This document shows positions 8,897-17,931 of a DNA stretch of 64,000 nucleotides, in pieces. The stretch spans positions 372,001-436,000 of the forward strand of contig NZ_JMLQ01000001.1 of the NCBI RefSeq assembly GCF_000686025.1, given 5' to 3'. Source of the stretch: Rhodococcus sp. UNC23MFCrub1.1. Its GTDB lineage: Bacteria > Actinomycetota > Actinomycetes > Mycobacteriales > Mycobacteriaceae. Position numbers and translations under genes: made by a program. Position 1 is the stretch's first letter, and every line of letters starts with the position of its first letter. The notes beneath the pieces were generated by a model that searched no databases, was not told where the DNA came from, and saw only the letters and a list, made by a program, of their open reading frames with translations.

Positions 8897-9669
8897 CGTC
8901 GGGATCTCCCGGTCTGCACGGCCGCGCACTGACGCGCCGGTACGACGGACACACGATCGCGGTCGACGACGTCACCGTCTCCGTCGCTCCCTCCGAGCGA
9001 GTCGCACTCGTCGGCGCCTCCGGATCGGGCAAGTCCACCCTGCTCCGGATACTGTTGGCGATGGAGACAGCCGACTCCGGCGACGTGACACTCGACGGCG
9101 CCGCGATCCGGCCGGGTCCCGCCCGCTCGACCCGGTGGTTCCGCCGCGAGGTGCAGTACGTTCCGCAAGATCCCGGTTCCTCGCTCGACCCGCGTCGCAC
9201 CGTGCTCGACTCGGTCGCCGCACCGCTGAACTGGCTGCGGTGCGAGGGCGATCACCGCGCTCAGGCGCTCGCGGCCCTGGACTCTGTGGAGGTGGCCGTG
9301 TCGATGGCCGGCGCCCGCACCGGTGAGCTCTCGGGCGGCCAGAGACAACGGGTGGCCATCGCTCGCGCCCTCGCGTGCCGACCCCGCTACCTCGTCGCCG
9401 ACGAACCGGTCAGTGGTCTCGACCTGCCGCTGCGCGATCTCGTCCTCGACGTCCTCGAGACCGTGTGCGCCCGCGACGGCACCGCGTCGCTGCTGGTGAC
9501 GCACGATCTCGCCGTGGCCGCCCGCACGAGTGATCGTCTTCTGGTCATGGCCGACGGCGTGATCGTCGAGAGTGGCTCCACCACCGGCGTTCTCAGGTCC
9601 CCGCAGCACACCCACACCCGCGCCCTGGTCGATGCGGTACCGCGTCTTCCCGTCCTCTCGCGTCCGTAG
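8893..9669 (+). CDS. ABC transporter ATPase, Dpp/Nik/Cnt F type
   Basis: 258-aa second nucleotide-binding subunit. Walker A is GASGSGKST, followed by VQYVPQDPGSSLDPR (Q-loop), LSGGQRQRVA and VADEPVSGLD. GTG 8893 overlaps the stop of the first ATPase by four bases (GTGA), which implies translational coupling. The pairing of D and F type ATPases is usual for nickel/peptide/opine-metallophore importers. Confidence 0.85.
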   Translation: MTSGSPGLHGRALTRRYDGHTIAVDDVTVSVAPSERVALVGASGSGKSTLLRILLAMETADSGDVTLDGAAIRPGPARSTRWFRREVQYVPQDPGSSLDPRRTVLDSVAAPLNWLRCEGDHRAQALAALDSVEVAVSMAGARTGELSGGQRQRVAIARALACRPRYLVADEPVSGLDLPLRDLVLDVLETVCARDGTASLLVTHDLAVAARTSDRLLVMADGVIVESGSTTGVLRSPQHTHTRALVDAVPRLPVLSRP

Positions 9670-9700
9670 TTCGTTCCGTCCGACCCTCCCCCTCGAAAGA

Positions 9701-11200
9701 ATGCCCATGATGCGGTCCCTCCGCCGAATGCTGCCCTTCACGACCGTTCTCACCGTGTCGGCGCTCGCGCTGTCCGGCTGTTTCGCGGCCTCACCGTCCG
9801 CCGACGACGGGAGCGGCCGAGTGCGTGTGGCGATGCTGCAGCCTCCGCGCTCCGGGCTGACCCCGCTGAGCGACGACGCCTTCAAGTTGTCCCGATGGTC
9901 GACGGCCGAGACCCTCGTCGTACTGGACGATCTCGGCGAGGCACAGCCTGCCCTCGCCACCTCATGGACTCGCGTGGACGACACGACCTGGAGCATCGAC
10001 CTGCGGCCCGACGTCCGGTTCCACGACGGGACGCCGCTCGACGCCGCCGCGGTGGTCACCGCACTCACCGCGGCCACCACCGCCTCGCCGAAGCCCCGCA
10101 TTCTCGACGGTGTCGACATGACCGTCGAGGCGGACGGCACGGACACCGTGACCGTGCGCACCGCGACGGTGGATCCGCTGGTACCGCAACGACTGTCGAG
10201 CCCACAGCTGGCCATCCTCTCGCCGGGCGCGTACGCGGGCGGTGGTCCCGTCGATCCCGTCGGACACGGCACCGGTGCGTTCGTGCTCACCGCCGTCGAC
10301 GGCACGTCCACGGCGACACTCGATCGCAACGACGACTACTGGGGTGGTCCGGCGAAGGCCTCGGGCATCGACGTGAGTTTCGTCCCCGACGGCACGGCCC
10401 GGGCCGCGGCGCTGCGGAACGGTACCGCCGACATCGTCGAGGCGGTGCCGGTGTCGCAGGCGGCGCTGGTCGATCCGGCTCTCGTGCACGAGGTGCCGAT
10501 GCCGCGCACCAACACCCTCTACCTGAACAACAGGACGGGCGCCTTCGCCGATCCGTCGATGCGCGCCGCAGCGCGGGAGGCCGTCGACGCCGATCGACTC
10601 GTCGACCAGGTGTACGAGGGCCGAGCCGACGTCGCCCGCGGACTTCTGGGACCCGCCCTGCCGTGGACGGCGGATCGGCCCGCACGCACGACCGCCCCGG
10701 CCGGCGATCCCGCGGGACGACGGATCACCCTGGGCACCTTCACCGATCGCGCGGAACTACCCGAGGTGGCGGTGCTGCTGCAGCAGGAGCTCGAGGCCCG
10801 CGGTTTCGTGGTGGAACAGGTGGTCCGGGAGTACCAGTTCATCGAAGCCGATGCTCTCGCCGGCGCGTTCGACGCGTTCATCCTGTCGCGGGCGACCGTG
10901 CTCGACTCGGGTGACCCCGTCGCCTACATGTACTCCGACTTCGCCTGTGCCGGATCCTTCACGATCGCGCAGTTCTGCGACCCTGCCGTCGATTCCGCTC
11001 TGGCCACCGCCTCGGCGACCGAGCCGGGAGCAGCGCGCCGCGCCGCCGTCCTCGAGGCGGAGCGGCTGATACTCGAGCGCGATGCGGTGGTGCCGATGCT
11101 GCACGAGCGCGTCGTGCAGGGTGAGGCCGCGTCGGTGTCGGGTGCGGCGCGCGATCCGCGGGAACGGATGTTGGTCACCACCGACACCACGGTCGGATGA
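9701..11200 (+). CDS. Solute-binding lipoprotein, family 5 (NikA/CntA/DppA fold)
   Basis: 499-aa extracytoplasmic binding protein. The signal peptide MPMMRSLRRMLPFTTV runs into lipobox LSGC, so it is lipid-anchored. The body has family 5 features: ATSWTRVDDTTWSIDLRPDVRFHDGTPL and a periodic lobe structure. ATG 9701 is chosen because the signal peptide follows directly; two further ATGs at 9707 and 9710 are possible. The next gene overlaps its stop. The ligand could be a free metal-metallophore complex, nickel, or a short peptide. Confidence 0.85.
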   Translation: MPMMRSLRRMLPFTTVLTVSALALSGCFAASPSADDGSGRVRVAMLQPPRSGLTPLSDDAFKLSRWSTAETLVVLDDLGEAQPALATSWTRVDDTTWSIDLRPDVRFHDGTPLDAAAVVTALTAATTASPKPRILDGVDMTVEADGTDTVTVRTATVDPLVPQRLSSPQLAILSPGAYAGGGPVDPVGHGTGAFVLTAVDGTSTATLDRNDDYWGGPAKASGIDVSFVPDGTARAAALRNGTADIVEAVPVSQAALVDPALVHEVPMPRTNTLYLNNRTGAFADPSMRAAAREAVDADRLVDQVYEGRADVARGLLGPALPWTADRPARTTAPAGDPAGRRITLGTFTDRAELPEVAVLLQQELEARGFVVEQVVREYQFIEADALAGAFDAFILSRATVLDSGDPVAYMYSDFACAGSFTIAQFCDPAVDSALATASATEPGAARRAAVLEAERLILERDAVVPMLHERVVQGEAASVSGAARDPRERMLVTTDTTVG

Positions 11201-12975
11201 CGTCCGGCCGCGTCCTCGTCTCCGCCTCTCGCCTGCTGTCCGTCTCGGGCGTGATCGTGGTGGTCGCACTGCTGCCGTGGCTGTCGGGCCGCGACCCGGC
11301 GTTGTCGATCCTGCGTGCGCGCTCCGCCGACCAGGAGCCGACACCCGCCGCGCTCGCCGCGATCCGCGCCGATCTGGGACTCGATGCGGGTCCGATCACG
11401 CTGCTGCGCCAGTGGTTCGGCGGAGTCCTGCGGGGCGATCTCGGTACGTCGTGGAACACCGGCAGGCCCGTTCTACCCGGCGCCCTCGACGCGCTCGCCG
11501 TCTCGACGACCCTGATGGGCTTCGCCCTCGCGGTGGCCTGTGCGGTGGCGACGGTGATCGTGGCTCCGGCACTGCGCGCCGGGCTGCGGGGGCGGCCGTC
11601 CCGCTCGTCGGGTGTCGGCGCCTCGGTTCTCACCTCGGTGCCGGAGTTCCTGCTGGCATCCGTCGCAGTGATCGTCGGCAGTGTGTGGCTGTCGCTTCCG
11701 TCGTACGGCTGGACCGGTCCGACCTCGGCGATCCTCCCGGCTCTCGCACTCGGCCTCCCGGCCGGCGGGCTGCTGGGTCGTCTGCTCGCCGATGCCGTGT
11801 CGGTGTCGTTCACCGAGGCGTGGGTGACCACGTGGACGGTCGCCGACGTGGATCGCGGCACGCTCGCCAGTGCGGTGCTGCGCCGCGCGGCCTCGTCGCT
11901 CACCTCCCAGATGGCCCTCGTGATGGTGGGGCTCCTCGGTGGGGCCGTCGCGGTCGAACGCGTCTTCGCCATCCCGGGGATCGGACGATCGATGCTCGGA
12001 AATGCTCAGTCGCAGGACCTTCCGGCACTGCAGGCCGACATCCTGCTGCTCATGGGGGTCAGCGTCCTCATCGGTGTGGCCGCGCAGGCCGCCCGCCGGG
12101 CACTGCTCGGCCGGTCGGTGCACGATCGCGCTGTCCCGGTACCCACCGCACGAGTCGCCGCGGGTCGGTTCCCGTTCGTCGTGCCCGCCGTCGCCGCGAG
12201 CGCGCTGGGCATCATGGTGCTCGTCGGCCTGCCCCGCGACCCGTTCGCCACCACGCGAGGAAAATTCCTGCCGCCGTCCCTCGCACATCCTTTCGGCACC
12301 GACGCATCGGGACGCGACGTGCTCGCCCGCGTCGCTCACGGTGCGGCACACACCGTCACCGTGTCCGCGACGGTCGCACTGGGATGTGTGCTCGTGGGTC
12401 TGGTTCTCGGTTCGGCGGCGCGGGTGTTCACCGGTCCGATCGAGGTGACCAACGCTGCGCCTCCGGTCATCGCCGGCGTGATCGTCGCCTCCGTCGTGGG
12501 CCCCGGTGCCGCAGCAGCGGCCGTGGCCGTCCTGTCGGTCTCGTGGGCGCCCCTGGCCGCGCACACCGCAGCGCTGTCGGCCGAGGTCGCGGCCAGGCCG
12601 TACGTCGCCGTCCTCCCCACCCTCGGCGCAGGTCGACTCCGCGTGCTGTTCGGATCGGTGCTGCCGGCGGTCGGCCCCGCCGTTCTGCGTCACGGAGTGC
12701 TACGGCTGCCGGGCATCGCCCTGGCGCTCGCCGCCCTGGGCTTCCTGGGGCTCGGACCGCAACCACCCAGTCCCGACTGGGGTCTCGTGCTGGCCGACGG
12801 GGTGTCCACGGTGGAGCGGGCGCCCTGGGTGGCCCTCGCGCCCCTGGTGAGCCTCGTACTGCTGTCGGTCACGGCGGTCTCGCTGTCGAGTGCCGTCCGG
12901 TCCCGCCGTGGGCGTCGGTCGACCGACGGTCCCGCCGCGCAGGCCGACCGTCCCACCCCGGTCTCCGCGTGCTGA
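11197..12975 (+). CDS. Fused double ABC permease (DppB-DppC type in one chain)
   Basis: 592 aa in which the two permeases usually made as separate subunits are joined. The N-half (about 1-300) carries a DppB-like region with FAIPGIGRSML; the C-half (from about 325) begins with the DppC-type segment GKFLPPSLAHPFGTDASGRDVLARV and ends in ALGFLGLGPQPPSPDWG. Many hydrophobic segments (about 10-12) are visible. ATG 11197 overlaps the previous stop by four bases. The fusion fixes 1:1 stoichiometry. Its partner ATPases are not fused. Confidence 0.85.
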   Translation: MTSGRVLVSASRLLSVSGVIVVVALLPWLSGRDPALSILRARSADQEPTPAALAAIRADLGLDAGPITLLRQWFGGVLRGDLGTSWNTGRPVLPGALDALAVSTTLMGFALAVACAVATVIVAPALRAGLRGRPSRSSGVGASVLTSVPEFLLASVAVIVGSVWLSLPSYGWTGPTSAILPALALGLPAGGLLGRLLADAVSVSFTEAWVTTWTVADVDRGTLASAVLRRAASSLTSQMALVMVGLLGGAVAVERVFAIPGIGRSMLGNAQSQDLPALQADILLLMGVSVLIGVAAQAARRALLGRSVHDRAVPVPTARVAAGRFPFVVPAVAASALGIMVLVGLPRDPFATTRGKFLPPSLAHPFGTDASGRDVLARVAHGAAHTVTVSATVALGCVLVGLVLGSAARVFTGPIEVTNAAPPVIAGVIVASVVGPGAAAAAVAVLSVSWAPLAAHTAALSAEVAARPYVAVLPTLGAGRLRVLFGSVLPAVGPAVLRHGVLRLPGIALALAALGFLGLGPQPPSPDWGLVLADGVSTVERAPWVALAPLVSLVLLSVTAVSLSSAVRSRRGRRSTDGPAAQADRPTPVSAC

Positions 12976-14288
12976 GGGCGTCTCGCCGCGGTCGAGTGCT
13001 CCCCTGGCACGACCTCCGTGCGGCCACGCCCACCGTGAGACTGCTCGTCCTCACGCAGATGGCCTTCAACATCGGCTTCTTCATGGTGCTGCCGTACCTG
13101 TCCGTGCACCTGACGTCCGACCTCGGTCTCGGCGCCGCGCTGGTCGGTGTCGTGCTCGGAGTCCGCACGTTCTCGCAGCAGGGACTCTTCGTCGTCGGCG
13201 GAACGCTGGCGGACCGCCTCGGCGTCAAGCCGGTGGTGCTGACGGGCTGCGTCCTGCGCGTCCTCGGATTCGTGGGACTGGCTCTGGCCCAGAGCCTTCC
13301 GGCCGTCCTCGCAGCCACGGCGCTCACCGGCGTGGCCGCGGCGCTGTTCTCGCCGGCCGTCGAGAGCGCGGTGGCGCTGGAAGCGGGCGAGGGTGAACGC
13401 GCGGGTGGCCAGTCCCGCCTGGACGCGTTCGCGTTGTTCACCGTGTTCGGCCAGATCGGCGCGTTCACCGGTCCGCTGCTGGGCTCCGCGCTGCTCGCGG
13501 TGGACTTCCGACTGACCTGCCTCGTCGCGGCCGGGGTCTTCGTCGTCATCACGCTCGCGCACGTGGTGCTGCTGCCAGCTCGACGCGCCGAGTCGACCAC
13601 GGACACCTGGCTCGACGACTGGCGGGAGATCGCCCGCAACCGTCTGTTCCTCGTCTTCGCCGCCGCGATGAGCGCGCAGCTCGTCGCGTACAACCAGCTC
13701 TATCTCCTGCTGCCGCTGCGGGTCGAGCAGGTGTGGGGATCGCAGGCACCACTGGGATGGTTCTTCGCCGCGGCGTCGGCACTCGTCGTCGCCGGGCAGA
13801 TGAGCGTGACCCGAGCACTGCGCCGGTTCCCGCTGGTACGTGTGCTCCCACTGGGTTTCGCCGTCATGGCGACCGCGTTCGCCGCGGCGGCCGTGGCCGC
13901 ACTGCTCGGCACCGAGGGTGCCGCAGGGCTCGTGGGGCCCGCCGCGTTCGTCATGCTGCTGACGGTAGGTCAGATGATCGCCATGCCGTTCGCGCGCGAC
14001 CTGGTCCCGCGGATGGCGCGGGAGCGCAGCACGGGCTCGTACTACGGTCTGCTGGCCTCGCTGGGCGGGATCGGGGTGCTCGTGGGGTCGGTCGCGCTCG
14101 GCGCGATCATCGACGCGATGCCGGACACGCCTGCAGGCGAGGCGGTTCCGTGGGCGGCCGCGGCGGTCCTGCCGCTCGCGGCGGCAGTGACGTTGCGCTC
14201 GGTGGCTCGCCGACTGGTACCGGTGACCCCGGCGATCACGCCGCCAGAACCAGATCGCGGCCCGTCAACACCTCCGTCTCGCGAGTGA
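12969..14288 (+). CDS. MFS exporter, last gene of the metal-uptake operon
   Basis: 439-aa major facilitator with about 12 hydrophobic segments. The loop 2-3 motif is GGTLADRLGVKP, and TFSQQGLFVVGGTLADR fits the MFS-A signature region. GTG 12969 overlaps the permease stop by seven bases. In staphylococcal Cnt systems a MFS pump (CntE) exports the metallophore that the neighbouring Dpp-like importer takes back loaded; a MFS gene coupled to this importer suggests the same logic. No metallophore synthase (CntKLM, nicotianamine-synthase-like) is seen nearby. Confidence 0.8.
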   Translation: MLRASRRGRVLPWHDLRAATPTVRLLVLTQMAFNIGFFMVLPYLSVHLTSDLGLGAALVGVVLGVRTFSQQGLFVVGGTLADRLGVKPVVLTGCVLRVLGFVGLALAQSLPAVLAATALTGVAAALFSPAVESAVALEAGEGERAGGQSRLDAFALFTVFGQIGAFTGPLLGSALLAVDFRLTCLVAAGVFVVITLAHVVLLPARRAESTTDTWLDDWREIARNRLFLVFAAAMSAQLVAYNQLYLLLPLRVEQVWGSQAPLGWFFAAASALVVAGQMSVTRALRRFPLVRVLPLGFAVMATAFAAAAVAALLGTEGAAGLVGPAAFVMLLTVGQMIAMPFARDLVPRMARERSTGSYYGLLASLGGIGVLVGSVALGAIIDAMPDTPAGEAVPWAAAAVLPLAAAVTLRSVARRLVPVTPAITPPEPDRGPSTPPSRE

Positions 14289-14952
14289 TGCGTGCCCACA
14301 CGTCCTCGGTCACGTCGTCCATGATCGAGAACCGGTCCCACCACATCATGCGGGTCCGGTAACGCTCGTCGGGGTACGCGGCCGGGGCGATGTTCTCGGC
14401 CACGCGGCCGCCGCCGGACTCCCACCGTCGCAGCACGTGATCGGCCGCCGTGGCCATGACGTACCGGGCGCCCGTGAAGACCATGGTGGGCAGCGCCGTA
14501 CGGGACAGCAGTGCGGAGAGCGCACCGGGATGCTCGGCGTCCGCGGAGACGAACGCGGTCTTCATCTCCACGACACCGGCGGGCAGTCGACCGTGGATGA
14601 GTTCCGCGACGTCGGGCCGAGCGGCGTTGCCCTCCCACTCCACCAGAGCGTGCGACTGGTCCACGCTGAGGTACGGGCCCTGGCCGCGGACGCCGGCGAC
14701 GACCTGCCCCGCACGGTCCACGGCCGCGTAGAACACAGCGGTGTCCGCACCGTCGGCGACGCGCTCGACGTCGAGCGCGACGCCCACTCCGTGGCGCTCG
14801 TAGGACCGCGTGGCGCAGGCGAGGTACTCGTCCCAGAGCCCACGATCGGCGGACGGGGAACTCATCACCAGAACGGTCCCACTATCACGATCTGCAAGGC
14901 GCGTGCTCCCTTGTGTGATCAGGCGGGTGGGGGCGAGCAGAGTCGTCGACAT
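14236..14952 (-). CDS. Conserved hypothetical protein, possible GNAT-fold acyltransferase
   Basis: 238 aa, not confidently recognised. The order of features (an N-terminal strand pair with RDSGTVLVMSSP, a central YLSVDQSHALVEWEGN, then GVVEMKTAFVS and a C-terminal FTGARYVMATAADHVLRRWE) resembles N-acyl-amino-acid synthase or autoinducer-synthase-like GNAT proteins. The start is ATG 14952 with GAGAGGT upstream. Its 3' end overlaps the convergent MFS gene by 53 bp. A role in making a small ligand used by the neighbouring transporter is only a guess. Confidence 0.6.
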   Translation of the reverse strand: MSTTLLAPTRLITQGSTRLADRDSGTVLVMSSPSADRGLWDEYLACATRSYERHGVGVALDVERVADGADTAVFYAAVDRAGQVVAGVRGQGPYLSVDQSHALVEWEGNAARPDVAELIHGRLPAGVVEMKTAFVSADAEHPGALSALLSRTALPTMVFTGARYVMATAADHVLRRWESGGGRVAENIAPAAYPDERYRTRMMWWDRFSIMDDVTEDVWARITRETEVLTGRDLVLAA

Positions 14953-15343
14953 CGGACACCTCTCGGACAGAGTTGTCGGATCGCCGTCCGGCGCCCCGAC
15001 CAACAGACCACGGACTCGCCGGACGACGAATCCACACACTTATTGTCCCGCTTCCTGAGCAAAAAGTGGATTCCGCCCCGAAATCGGTGACGTGCGACGG
15101 ATGTGCCCTTTTCGAGGCCCGAGAACGAACCGCAGGTCATTGACCCGTTACGACAACCTATATCCGAGTTACCCGTTCGTATTCCGGGTCGCTTTGGTGA
15201 CTCCTCGTAGAACTGCACCGACGAAGCAGACTGAATTTCGTGAAAAGCCACGAACGGCGGGTCGGCGATTCGTGGCGAATTCGCGCTCCACGACGGCCAC
15301 TCGGGCGCTCTCACAGCGCCACACCGACACCTCGGAACGCAGT
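14953..15343. other. Intergenic region, 390 bp, AT-richer than neighbours
   Basis: No credible gene. The stretch 15050-15250 is less GC-rich than the surroundings. It includes AGTTGTCGGATCG at 14971-14983, sharing twelve bases (GTTGTCGGATCG) with the right arm of the palindrome at 7992-8008 and its flank. A further GTTACGACAACC lies near 15150. These may be binding sites for the same regulator; the region should also hold the promoter of the minus-strand gene starting at 14952. Confidence 0.4.
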
Positions 15344-15385
15344 CAGCCCCGGACCACACCTCCCGAGAGGTACGGTCCGGGGCTG
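15344..15385 (-). terminator. Strong hairpin downstream of the FprB-like gene
   Basis: A 12-bp perfect stem (CAGCCCCGGACC at 15344-15355 with GGTCCGGGGCTG at 15374-15385) encloses a second small stem ACCTC/GAGGT. It lies 37 bp past the stop of the minus-strand reductase gene. There is no T-run, as is common for actinobacterial terminators. Confidence 0.75.
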
Positions 15386-15421
15386 CTGGAGACCCGGGAG
15401 TGGAGCGCGGGAACGGCTCGC

Positions 15422-16906
15422 CTATCGGCCGGCGCGGCCGAACAATGGTCGTCTGCCGGCCGTCTCGCGACGCGACGACGTGGCTGCGGAGAGGGAGTCC
15501 GCGAGCATCAGCTCGACGGTGCGCTCGGCATCGAGCTTGTTGTCGCCGATACCCCCCGTGGCGCCACGCTTGGCCCATCCCACGACGTAGGCCCCGGCCA
15601 CCGGGCGGTCCTCGGAGTCCACGACGCGACCCTCGACGTTGCGCACGGTTCCGCGGTCCACGTCGAAGGGAAGTCCGGGCAGGGCGGACCCGCGATACCC
15701 GGTCGCCTGCAGCACCAGATCGGCGGGAATCGAGCTCGCGATCCCCGCGTCGGACGTGCCGGATCCGCGGACGTCGAGCGCTCCCGGGCGTACCGCCACC
15801 GGTGCGCGCCCGAACGAGAAGACGATGCGCGGCGCGCCGTCACCCGTCTCGGCCTCGTCGGCGCGCGGTGCGGCGGCGAGCGGTGCAGCGGACGCGGACA
15901 GCGGCAGCGCCGCCAAGACCGAGGAGAGATCGTCGTCGCCCGCGACCAGAACGGGCACCGATGTGCGATCGACGAGCGCCTGGCACTCGGACCGGGTGAA
16001 GGCGGCGACCTCGGGACCGCGTCGACCGAGCACGGTGACCTCCCGCACCGCACTGTCCCGTAGCGCCGCGAGCGCGTGGGCCGAGATGTCCGTGCCCACG
16101 AGGTCCTCGACGGGAGCTGTCAGAATTCGCGCCGCGTCGAGCGCCACGTTCCCGTTGCCGATCACGACGACGCGCGTCACGCCGCGCAGATCCACGGCGT
16201 CGGCGGGGACGTCGGGGTGACCGGTGTACCAGCCGACGAGGGTGCGGGCACTCATCGGGACGACCTCGGAGTCGAGGGGAAGCTGCCTGTCCTGATCGGC
16301 ACCCACCGCGTAGACCACCGCGTCGAAGGTCCGCGAGAGTTCCTCCACCGTGACGTCGACCCCGACCTCGACGCCGAGGCGCATCGTCACGCGCGAGTGC
16401 ACGAACAGCGACCGAAAGTGTTCACCGATGCGCCGGGTACTCGTATGATCGGGTGCCACACCGTATCTCGCGAGACCACCCGGCACGGGCAGCTTGTCGA
16501 AGAAGGTCACCGCGGCATCGGTCTGCCGCAGGAGCGCCGTCGCGGTGTAGCAGGCGGCCGGCCCGGTTCCCACCACGGCGACCCGTTTCAGCGACACGGA
16601 GCCGATGTCCGCCGGCGGGAACGTCGGTGCGCCCCATGCATGATCGACCGGCCGGTCCCGGTAGTAGTCGGCGTTCAATTCCGCGTAGATCGCCTGCGAC
16701 GGCGACAGCCGCGACACCCGCGTGATCGCGTCCACCGGGCACGCGTCCGCGCAGGCGCCGCAGTCGATGCAGGACCGCGGATCGATGTACAGCAGGTCGG
16801 TCTTGCCGAAGTCCGGCTCGTCCGGCGTCGGGTGGATGCAGTTGACCGGACAGACCGACAGACACGATGCGTCGTTGCAACAGTTCTGGGTGATCGCGAA
16901 GGCCAT
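15422..16906 (-). CDS. fprB: NADPH-ferredoxin reductase with N-terminal ferredoxin domain, FprB-like
   Basis: 494 aa. Residues 1-60 form a bacterial ferredoxin domain: CCNDASCLSVCPVNCIHP and CIDCGACADACPVDAI supply Cys ligands for two Fe-S clusters. From about 108 an adrenodoxin-reductase-like flavoprotein follows (VAVVGTGPAACYTA for FAD, VVVIGNGNVALDAARIL for NADPH, and a C-terminal GWAKRGATGGIGDNKLDA). Such a fusion moves electrons from NADPH to a partner oxygenase. It lies 7 bp after the AurF-like gene, the same neighbourhood as Rv0885/fprB in M. tuberculosis, so it probably feeds the diiron protein. Confidence 0.88.
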   Translation of the reverse strand: MAFAITQNCCNDASCLSVCPVNCIHPTPDEPDFGKTDLLYIDPRSCIDCGACADACPVDAITRVSRLSPSQAIYAELNADYYRDRPVDHAWGAPTFPPADIGSVSLKRVAVVGTGPAACYTATALLRQTDAAVTFFDKLPVPGGLARYGVAPDHTSTRRIGEHFRSLFVHSRVTMRLGVEVGVDVTVEELSRTFDAVVYAVGADQDRQLPLDSEVVPMSARTLVGWYTGHPDVPADAVDLRGVTRVVVIGNGNVALDAARILTAPVEDLVGTDISAHALAALRDSAVREVTVLGRRGPEVAAFTRSECQALVDRTSVPVLVAGDDDLSSVLAALPLSASAAPLAAAPRADEAETGDGAPRIVFSFGRAPVAVRPGALDVRGSGTSDAGIASSIPADLVLQATGYRGSALPGLPFDVDRGTVRNVEGRVVDSEDRPVAGAYVVGWAKRGATGGIGDNKLDAERTVELMLADSLSAATSSRRETAGRRPLFGRAGR

Positions 16907-16913
16907 GGGAGCG

Positions 16914-17822
16914 TCAGACCATGTGGATGGTGCGGTAGACGGCCGCAGCGGGCTTGGTCAGCAGTCCACAGTCGCTGAGGAACGCCATCAGGTGCTGGCT
17001 GCTCGTGCGCATCATGACGTGGTGGTGCGTGTTGTTCTTCGCCTCGCGCACGGCGCGGTCCCGGTCGAGACCGGCCGCGGCGTAGACGTCCTTGTTCACC
17101 ATGTTGGACACGATGACTCGGGCGGCGATGGCGATGAGCAGGGCCGCGGACTTACGGCGGGCGGCGGAGATTCCCGCCATGTTCTCGCGCATCTGCTGAC
17201 GCGCGAACGTCATGTGCCGCGACTCCTCGACGACGTGGATCTTGCTGGTGGTGCGCACCAACGGGAGCACGTTCTCGCCGCGCATCCAGTCGCGCTGCAT
17301 GACGTCGAGCACTTCCTCGGCGACGAGGATGCCGCCGTAGGCGGCCTCCGACACGGCGAGGGTCTTGAAGCCACGACCGAGCTCGATGCTGAGCCGGCGC
17401 GGGACATACGCCTTGATGCCCATGGTGCGGCACGCCTTGGCGAACATCAGGGAGTGGCGGCACTCGTCGGCGATCTCGGTGAGCGCGAACTGGAAGTCCG
17501 AGGACGACGAGTCGCTGCAGTACTGATCACGCAGAACCATCTGCTGCAGGATCATCTCGAACCAGATGCCGGTGCTCATGATCGAGCAGACCTCGTGGCG
17601 GGTGAGGGTGACGCGCTGTTCGGGCGTCATCTCCTTCCACAGATCAGTGCCGTAGAGGGTGCTCCACTCAGGATTGAGGCCGAACTGCTCCGGGTCGAGG
17701 GGAGCCTCCCAGTCGACCTCCTGCATGGGGTCGTACGAGAGCGCTGCGACGGAATCGAGCAGCCGAGCAGACACGTCCTCGGCGTCCGAGACGGTGAGTT
17801 CCGGGTCGAGTGTGCTGGTCAT
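16914..17822 (-). CDS. AurF-like diiron oxygenase
   Basis: 302-aa ferritin-like helical protein of the p-aminobenzoate N-oxygenase (AurF) family, homologous to Rv0885. Iron ligands are visible in EVCSIMSTGIWFE, EIADECRHS (ExxxH type), AEEVLDVM and EESRHMTF (ExxxH), the pattern of a carboxylate-bridged diiron site. AurF itself oxidises aryl amines to nitro compounds; the substrate here is unknown. It is first of a two-gene unit with its likely reductase and lies downstream of a TetR gene on the same strand. Confidence 0.82.
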   Translation of the reverse strand: MTSTLDPELTVSDAEDVSARLLDSVAALSYDPMQEVDWEAPLDPEQFGLNPEWSTLYGTDLWKEMTPEQRVTLTRHEVCSIMSTGIWFEMILQQMVLRDQYCSDSSSSDFQFALTEIADECRHSLMFAKACRTMGIKAYVPRRLSIELGRGFKTLAVSEAAYGGILVAEEVLDVMQRDWMRGENVLPLVRTTSKIHVVEESRHMTFARQQMRENMAGISAARRKSAALLIAIAARVIVSNMVNKDVYAAAGLDRDRAVREAKNNTHHHVMMRTSSQHLMAFLSDCGLLTKPAAAVYRTIHMV

Positions 17823-17859
17823 GGCGTCGTCCTTCCGTGGGCGGGTACATCTCCGTGAC

Positions 17860-17877
17860 TAACTGTGACAGAGGTTA
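17860..17877. promoter_or_regulatory. Inverted repeat upstream of the AurF-like gene
   Basis: TAAC-N10-GTTA, with an inner CTGT-G-ACAG palindrome at 17863-17871, 38 bp upstream of the ATG at 17822. It is a likely operator for the TetR protein encoded just upstream (17932-18564). Confidence 0.5.
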
Positions 17878-17931
17878 TCAGGTACTCGCCGTCACGGGAA
17901 GACGTCGCAGGGTCGGGACGGTCCCGAATCG

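Noticed and set aside
11082-12968. Long N-terminal extension of the MFS frame through the permease gene
   Set aside because: It overlaps the fused permease in another frame and has no family similarity; GTG 12969 gives a normal MFS start.
15092-16063. 323-codon plus-strand frame over the FprB-like gene
   Set aside because: Composition is that of an antisense shadow; most of it covers the flavin domain of the reductase.
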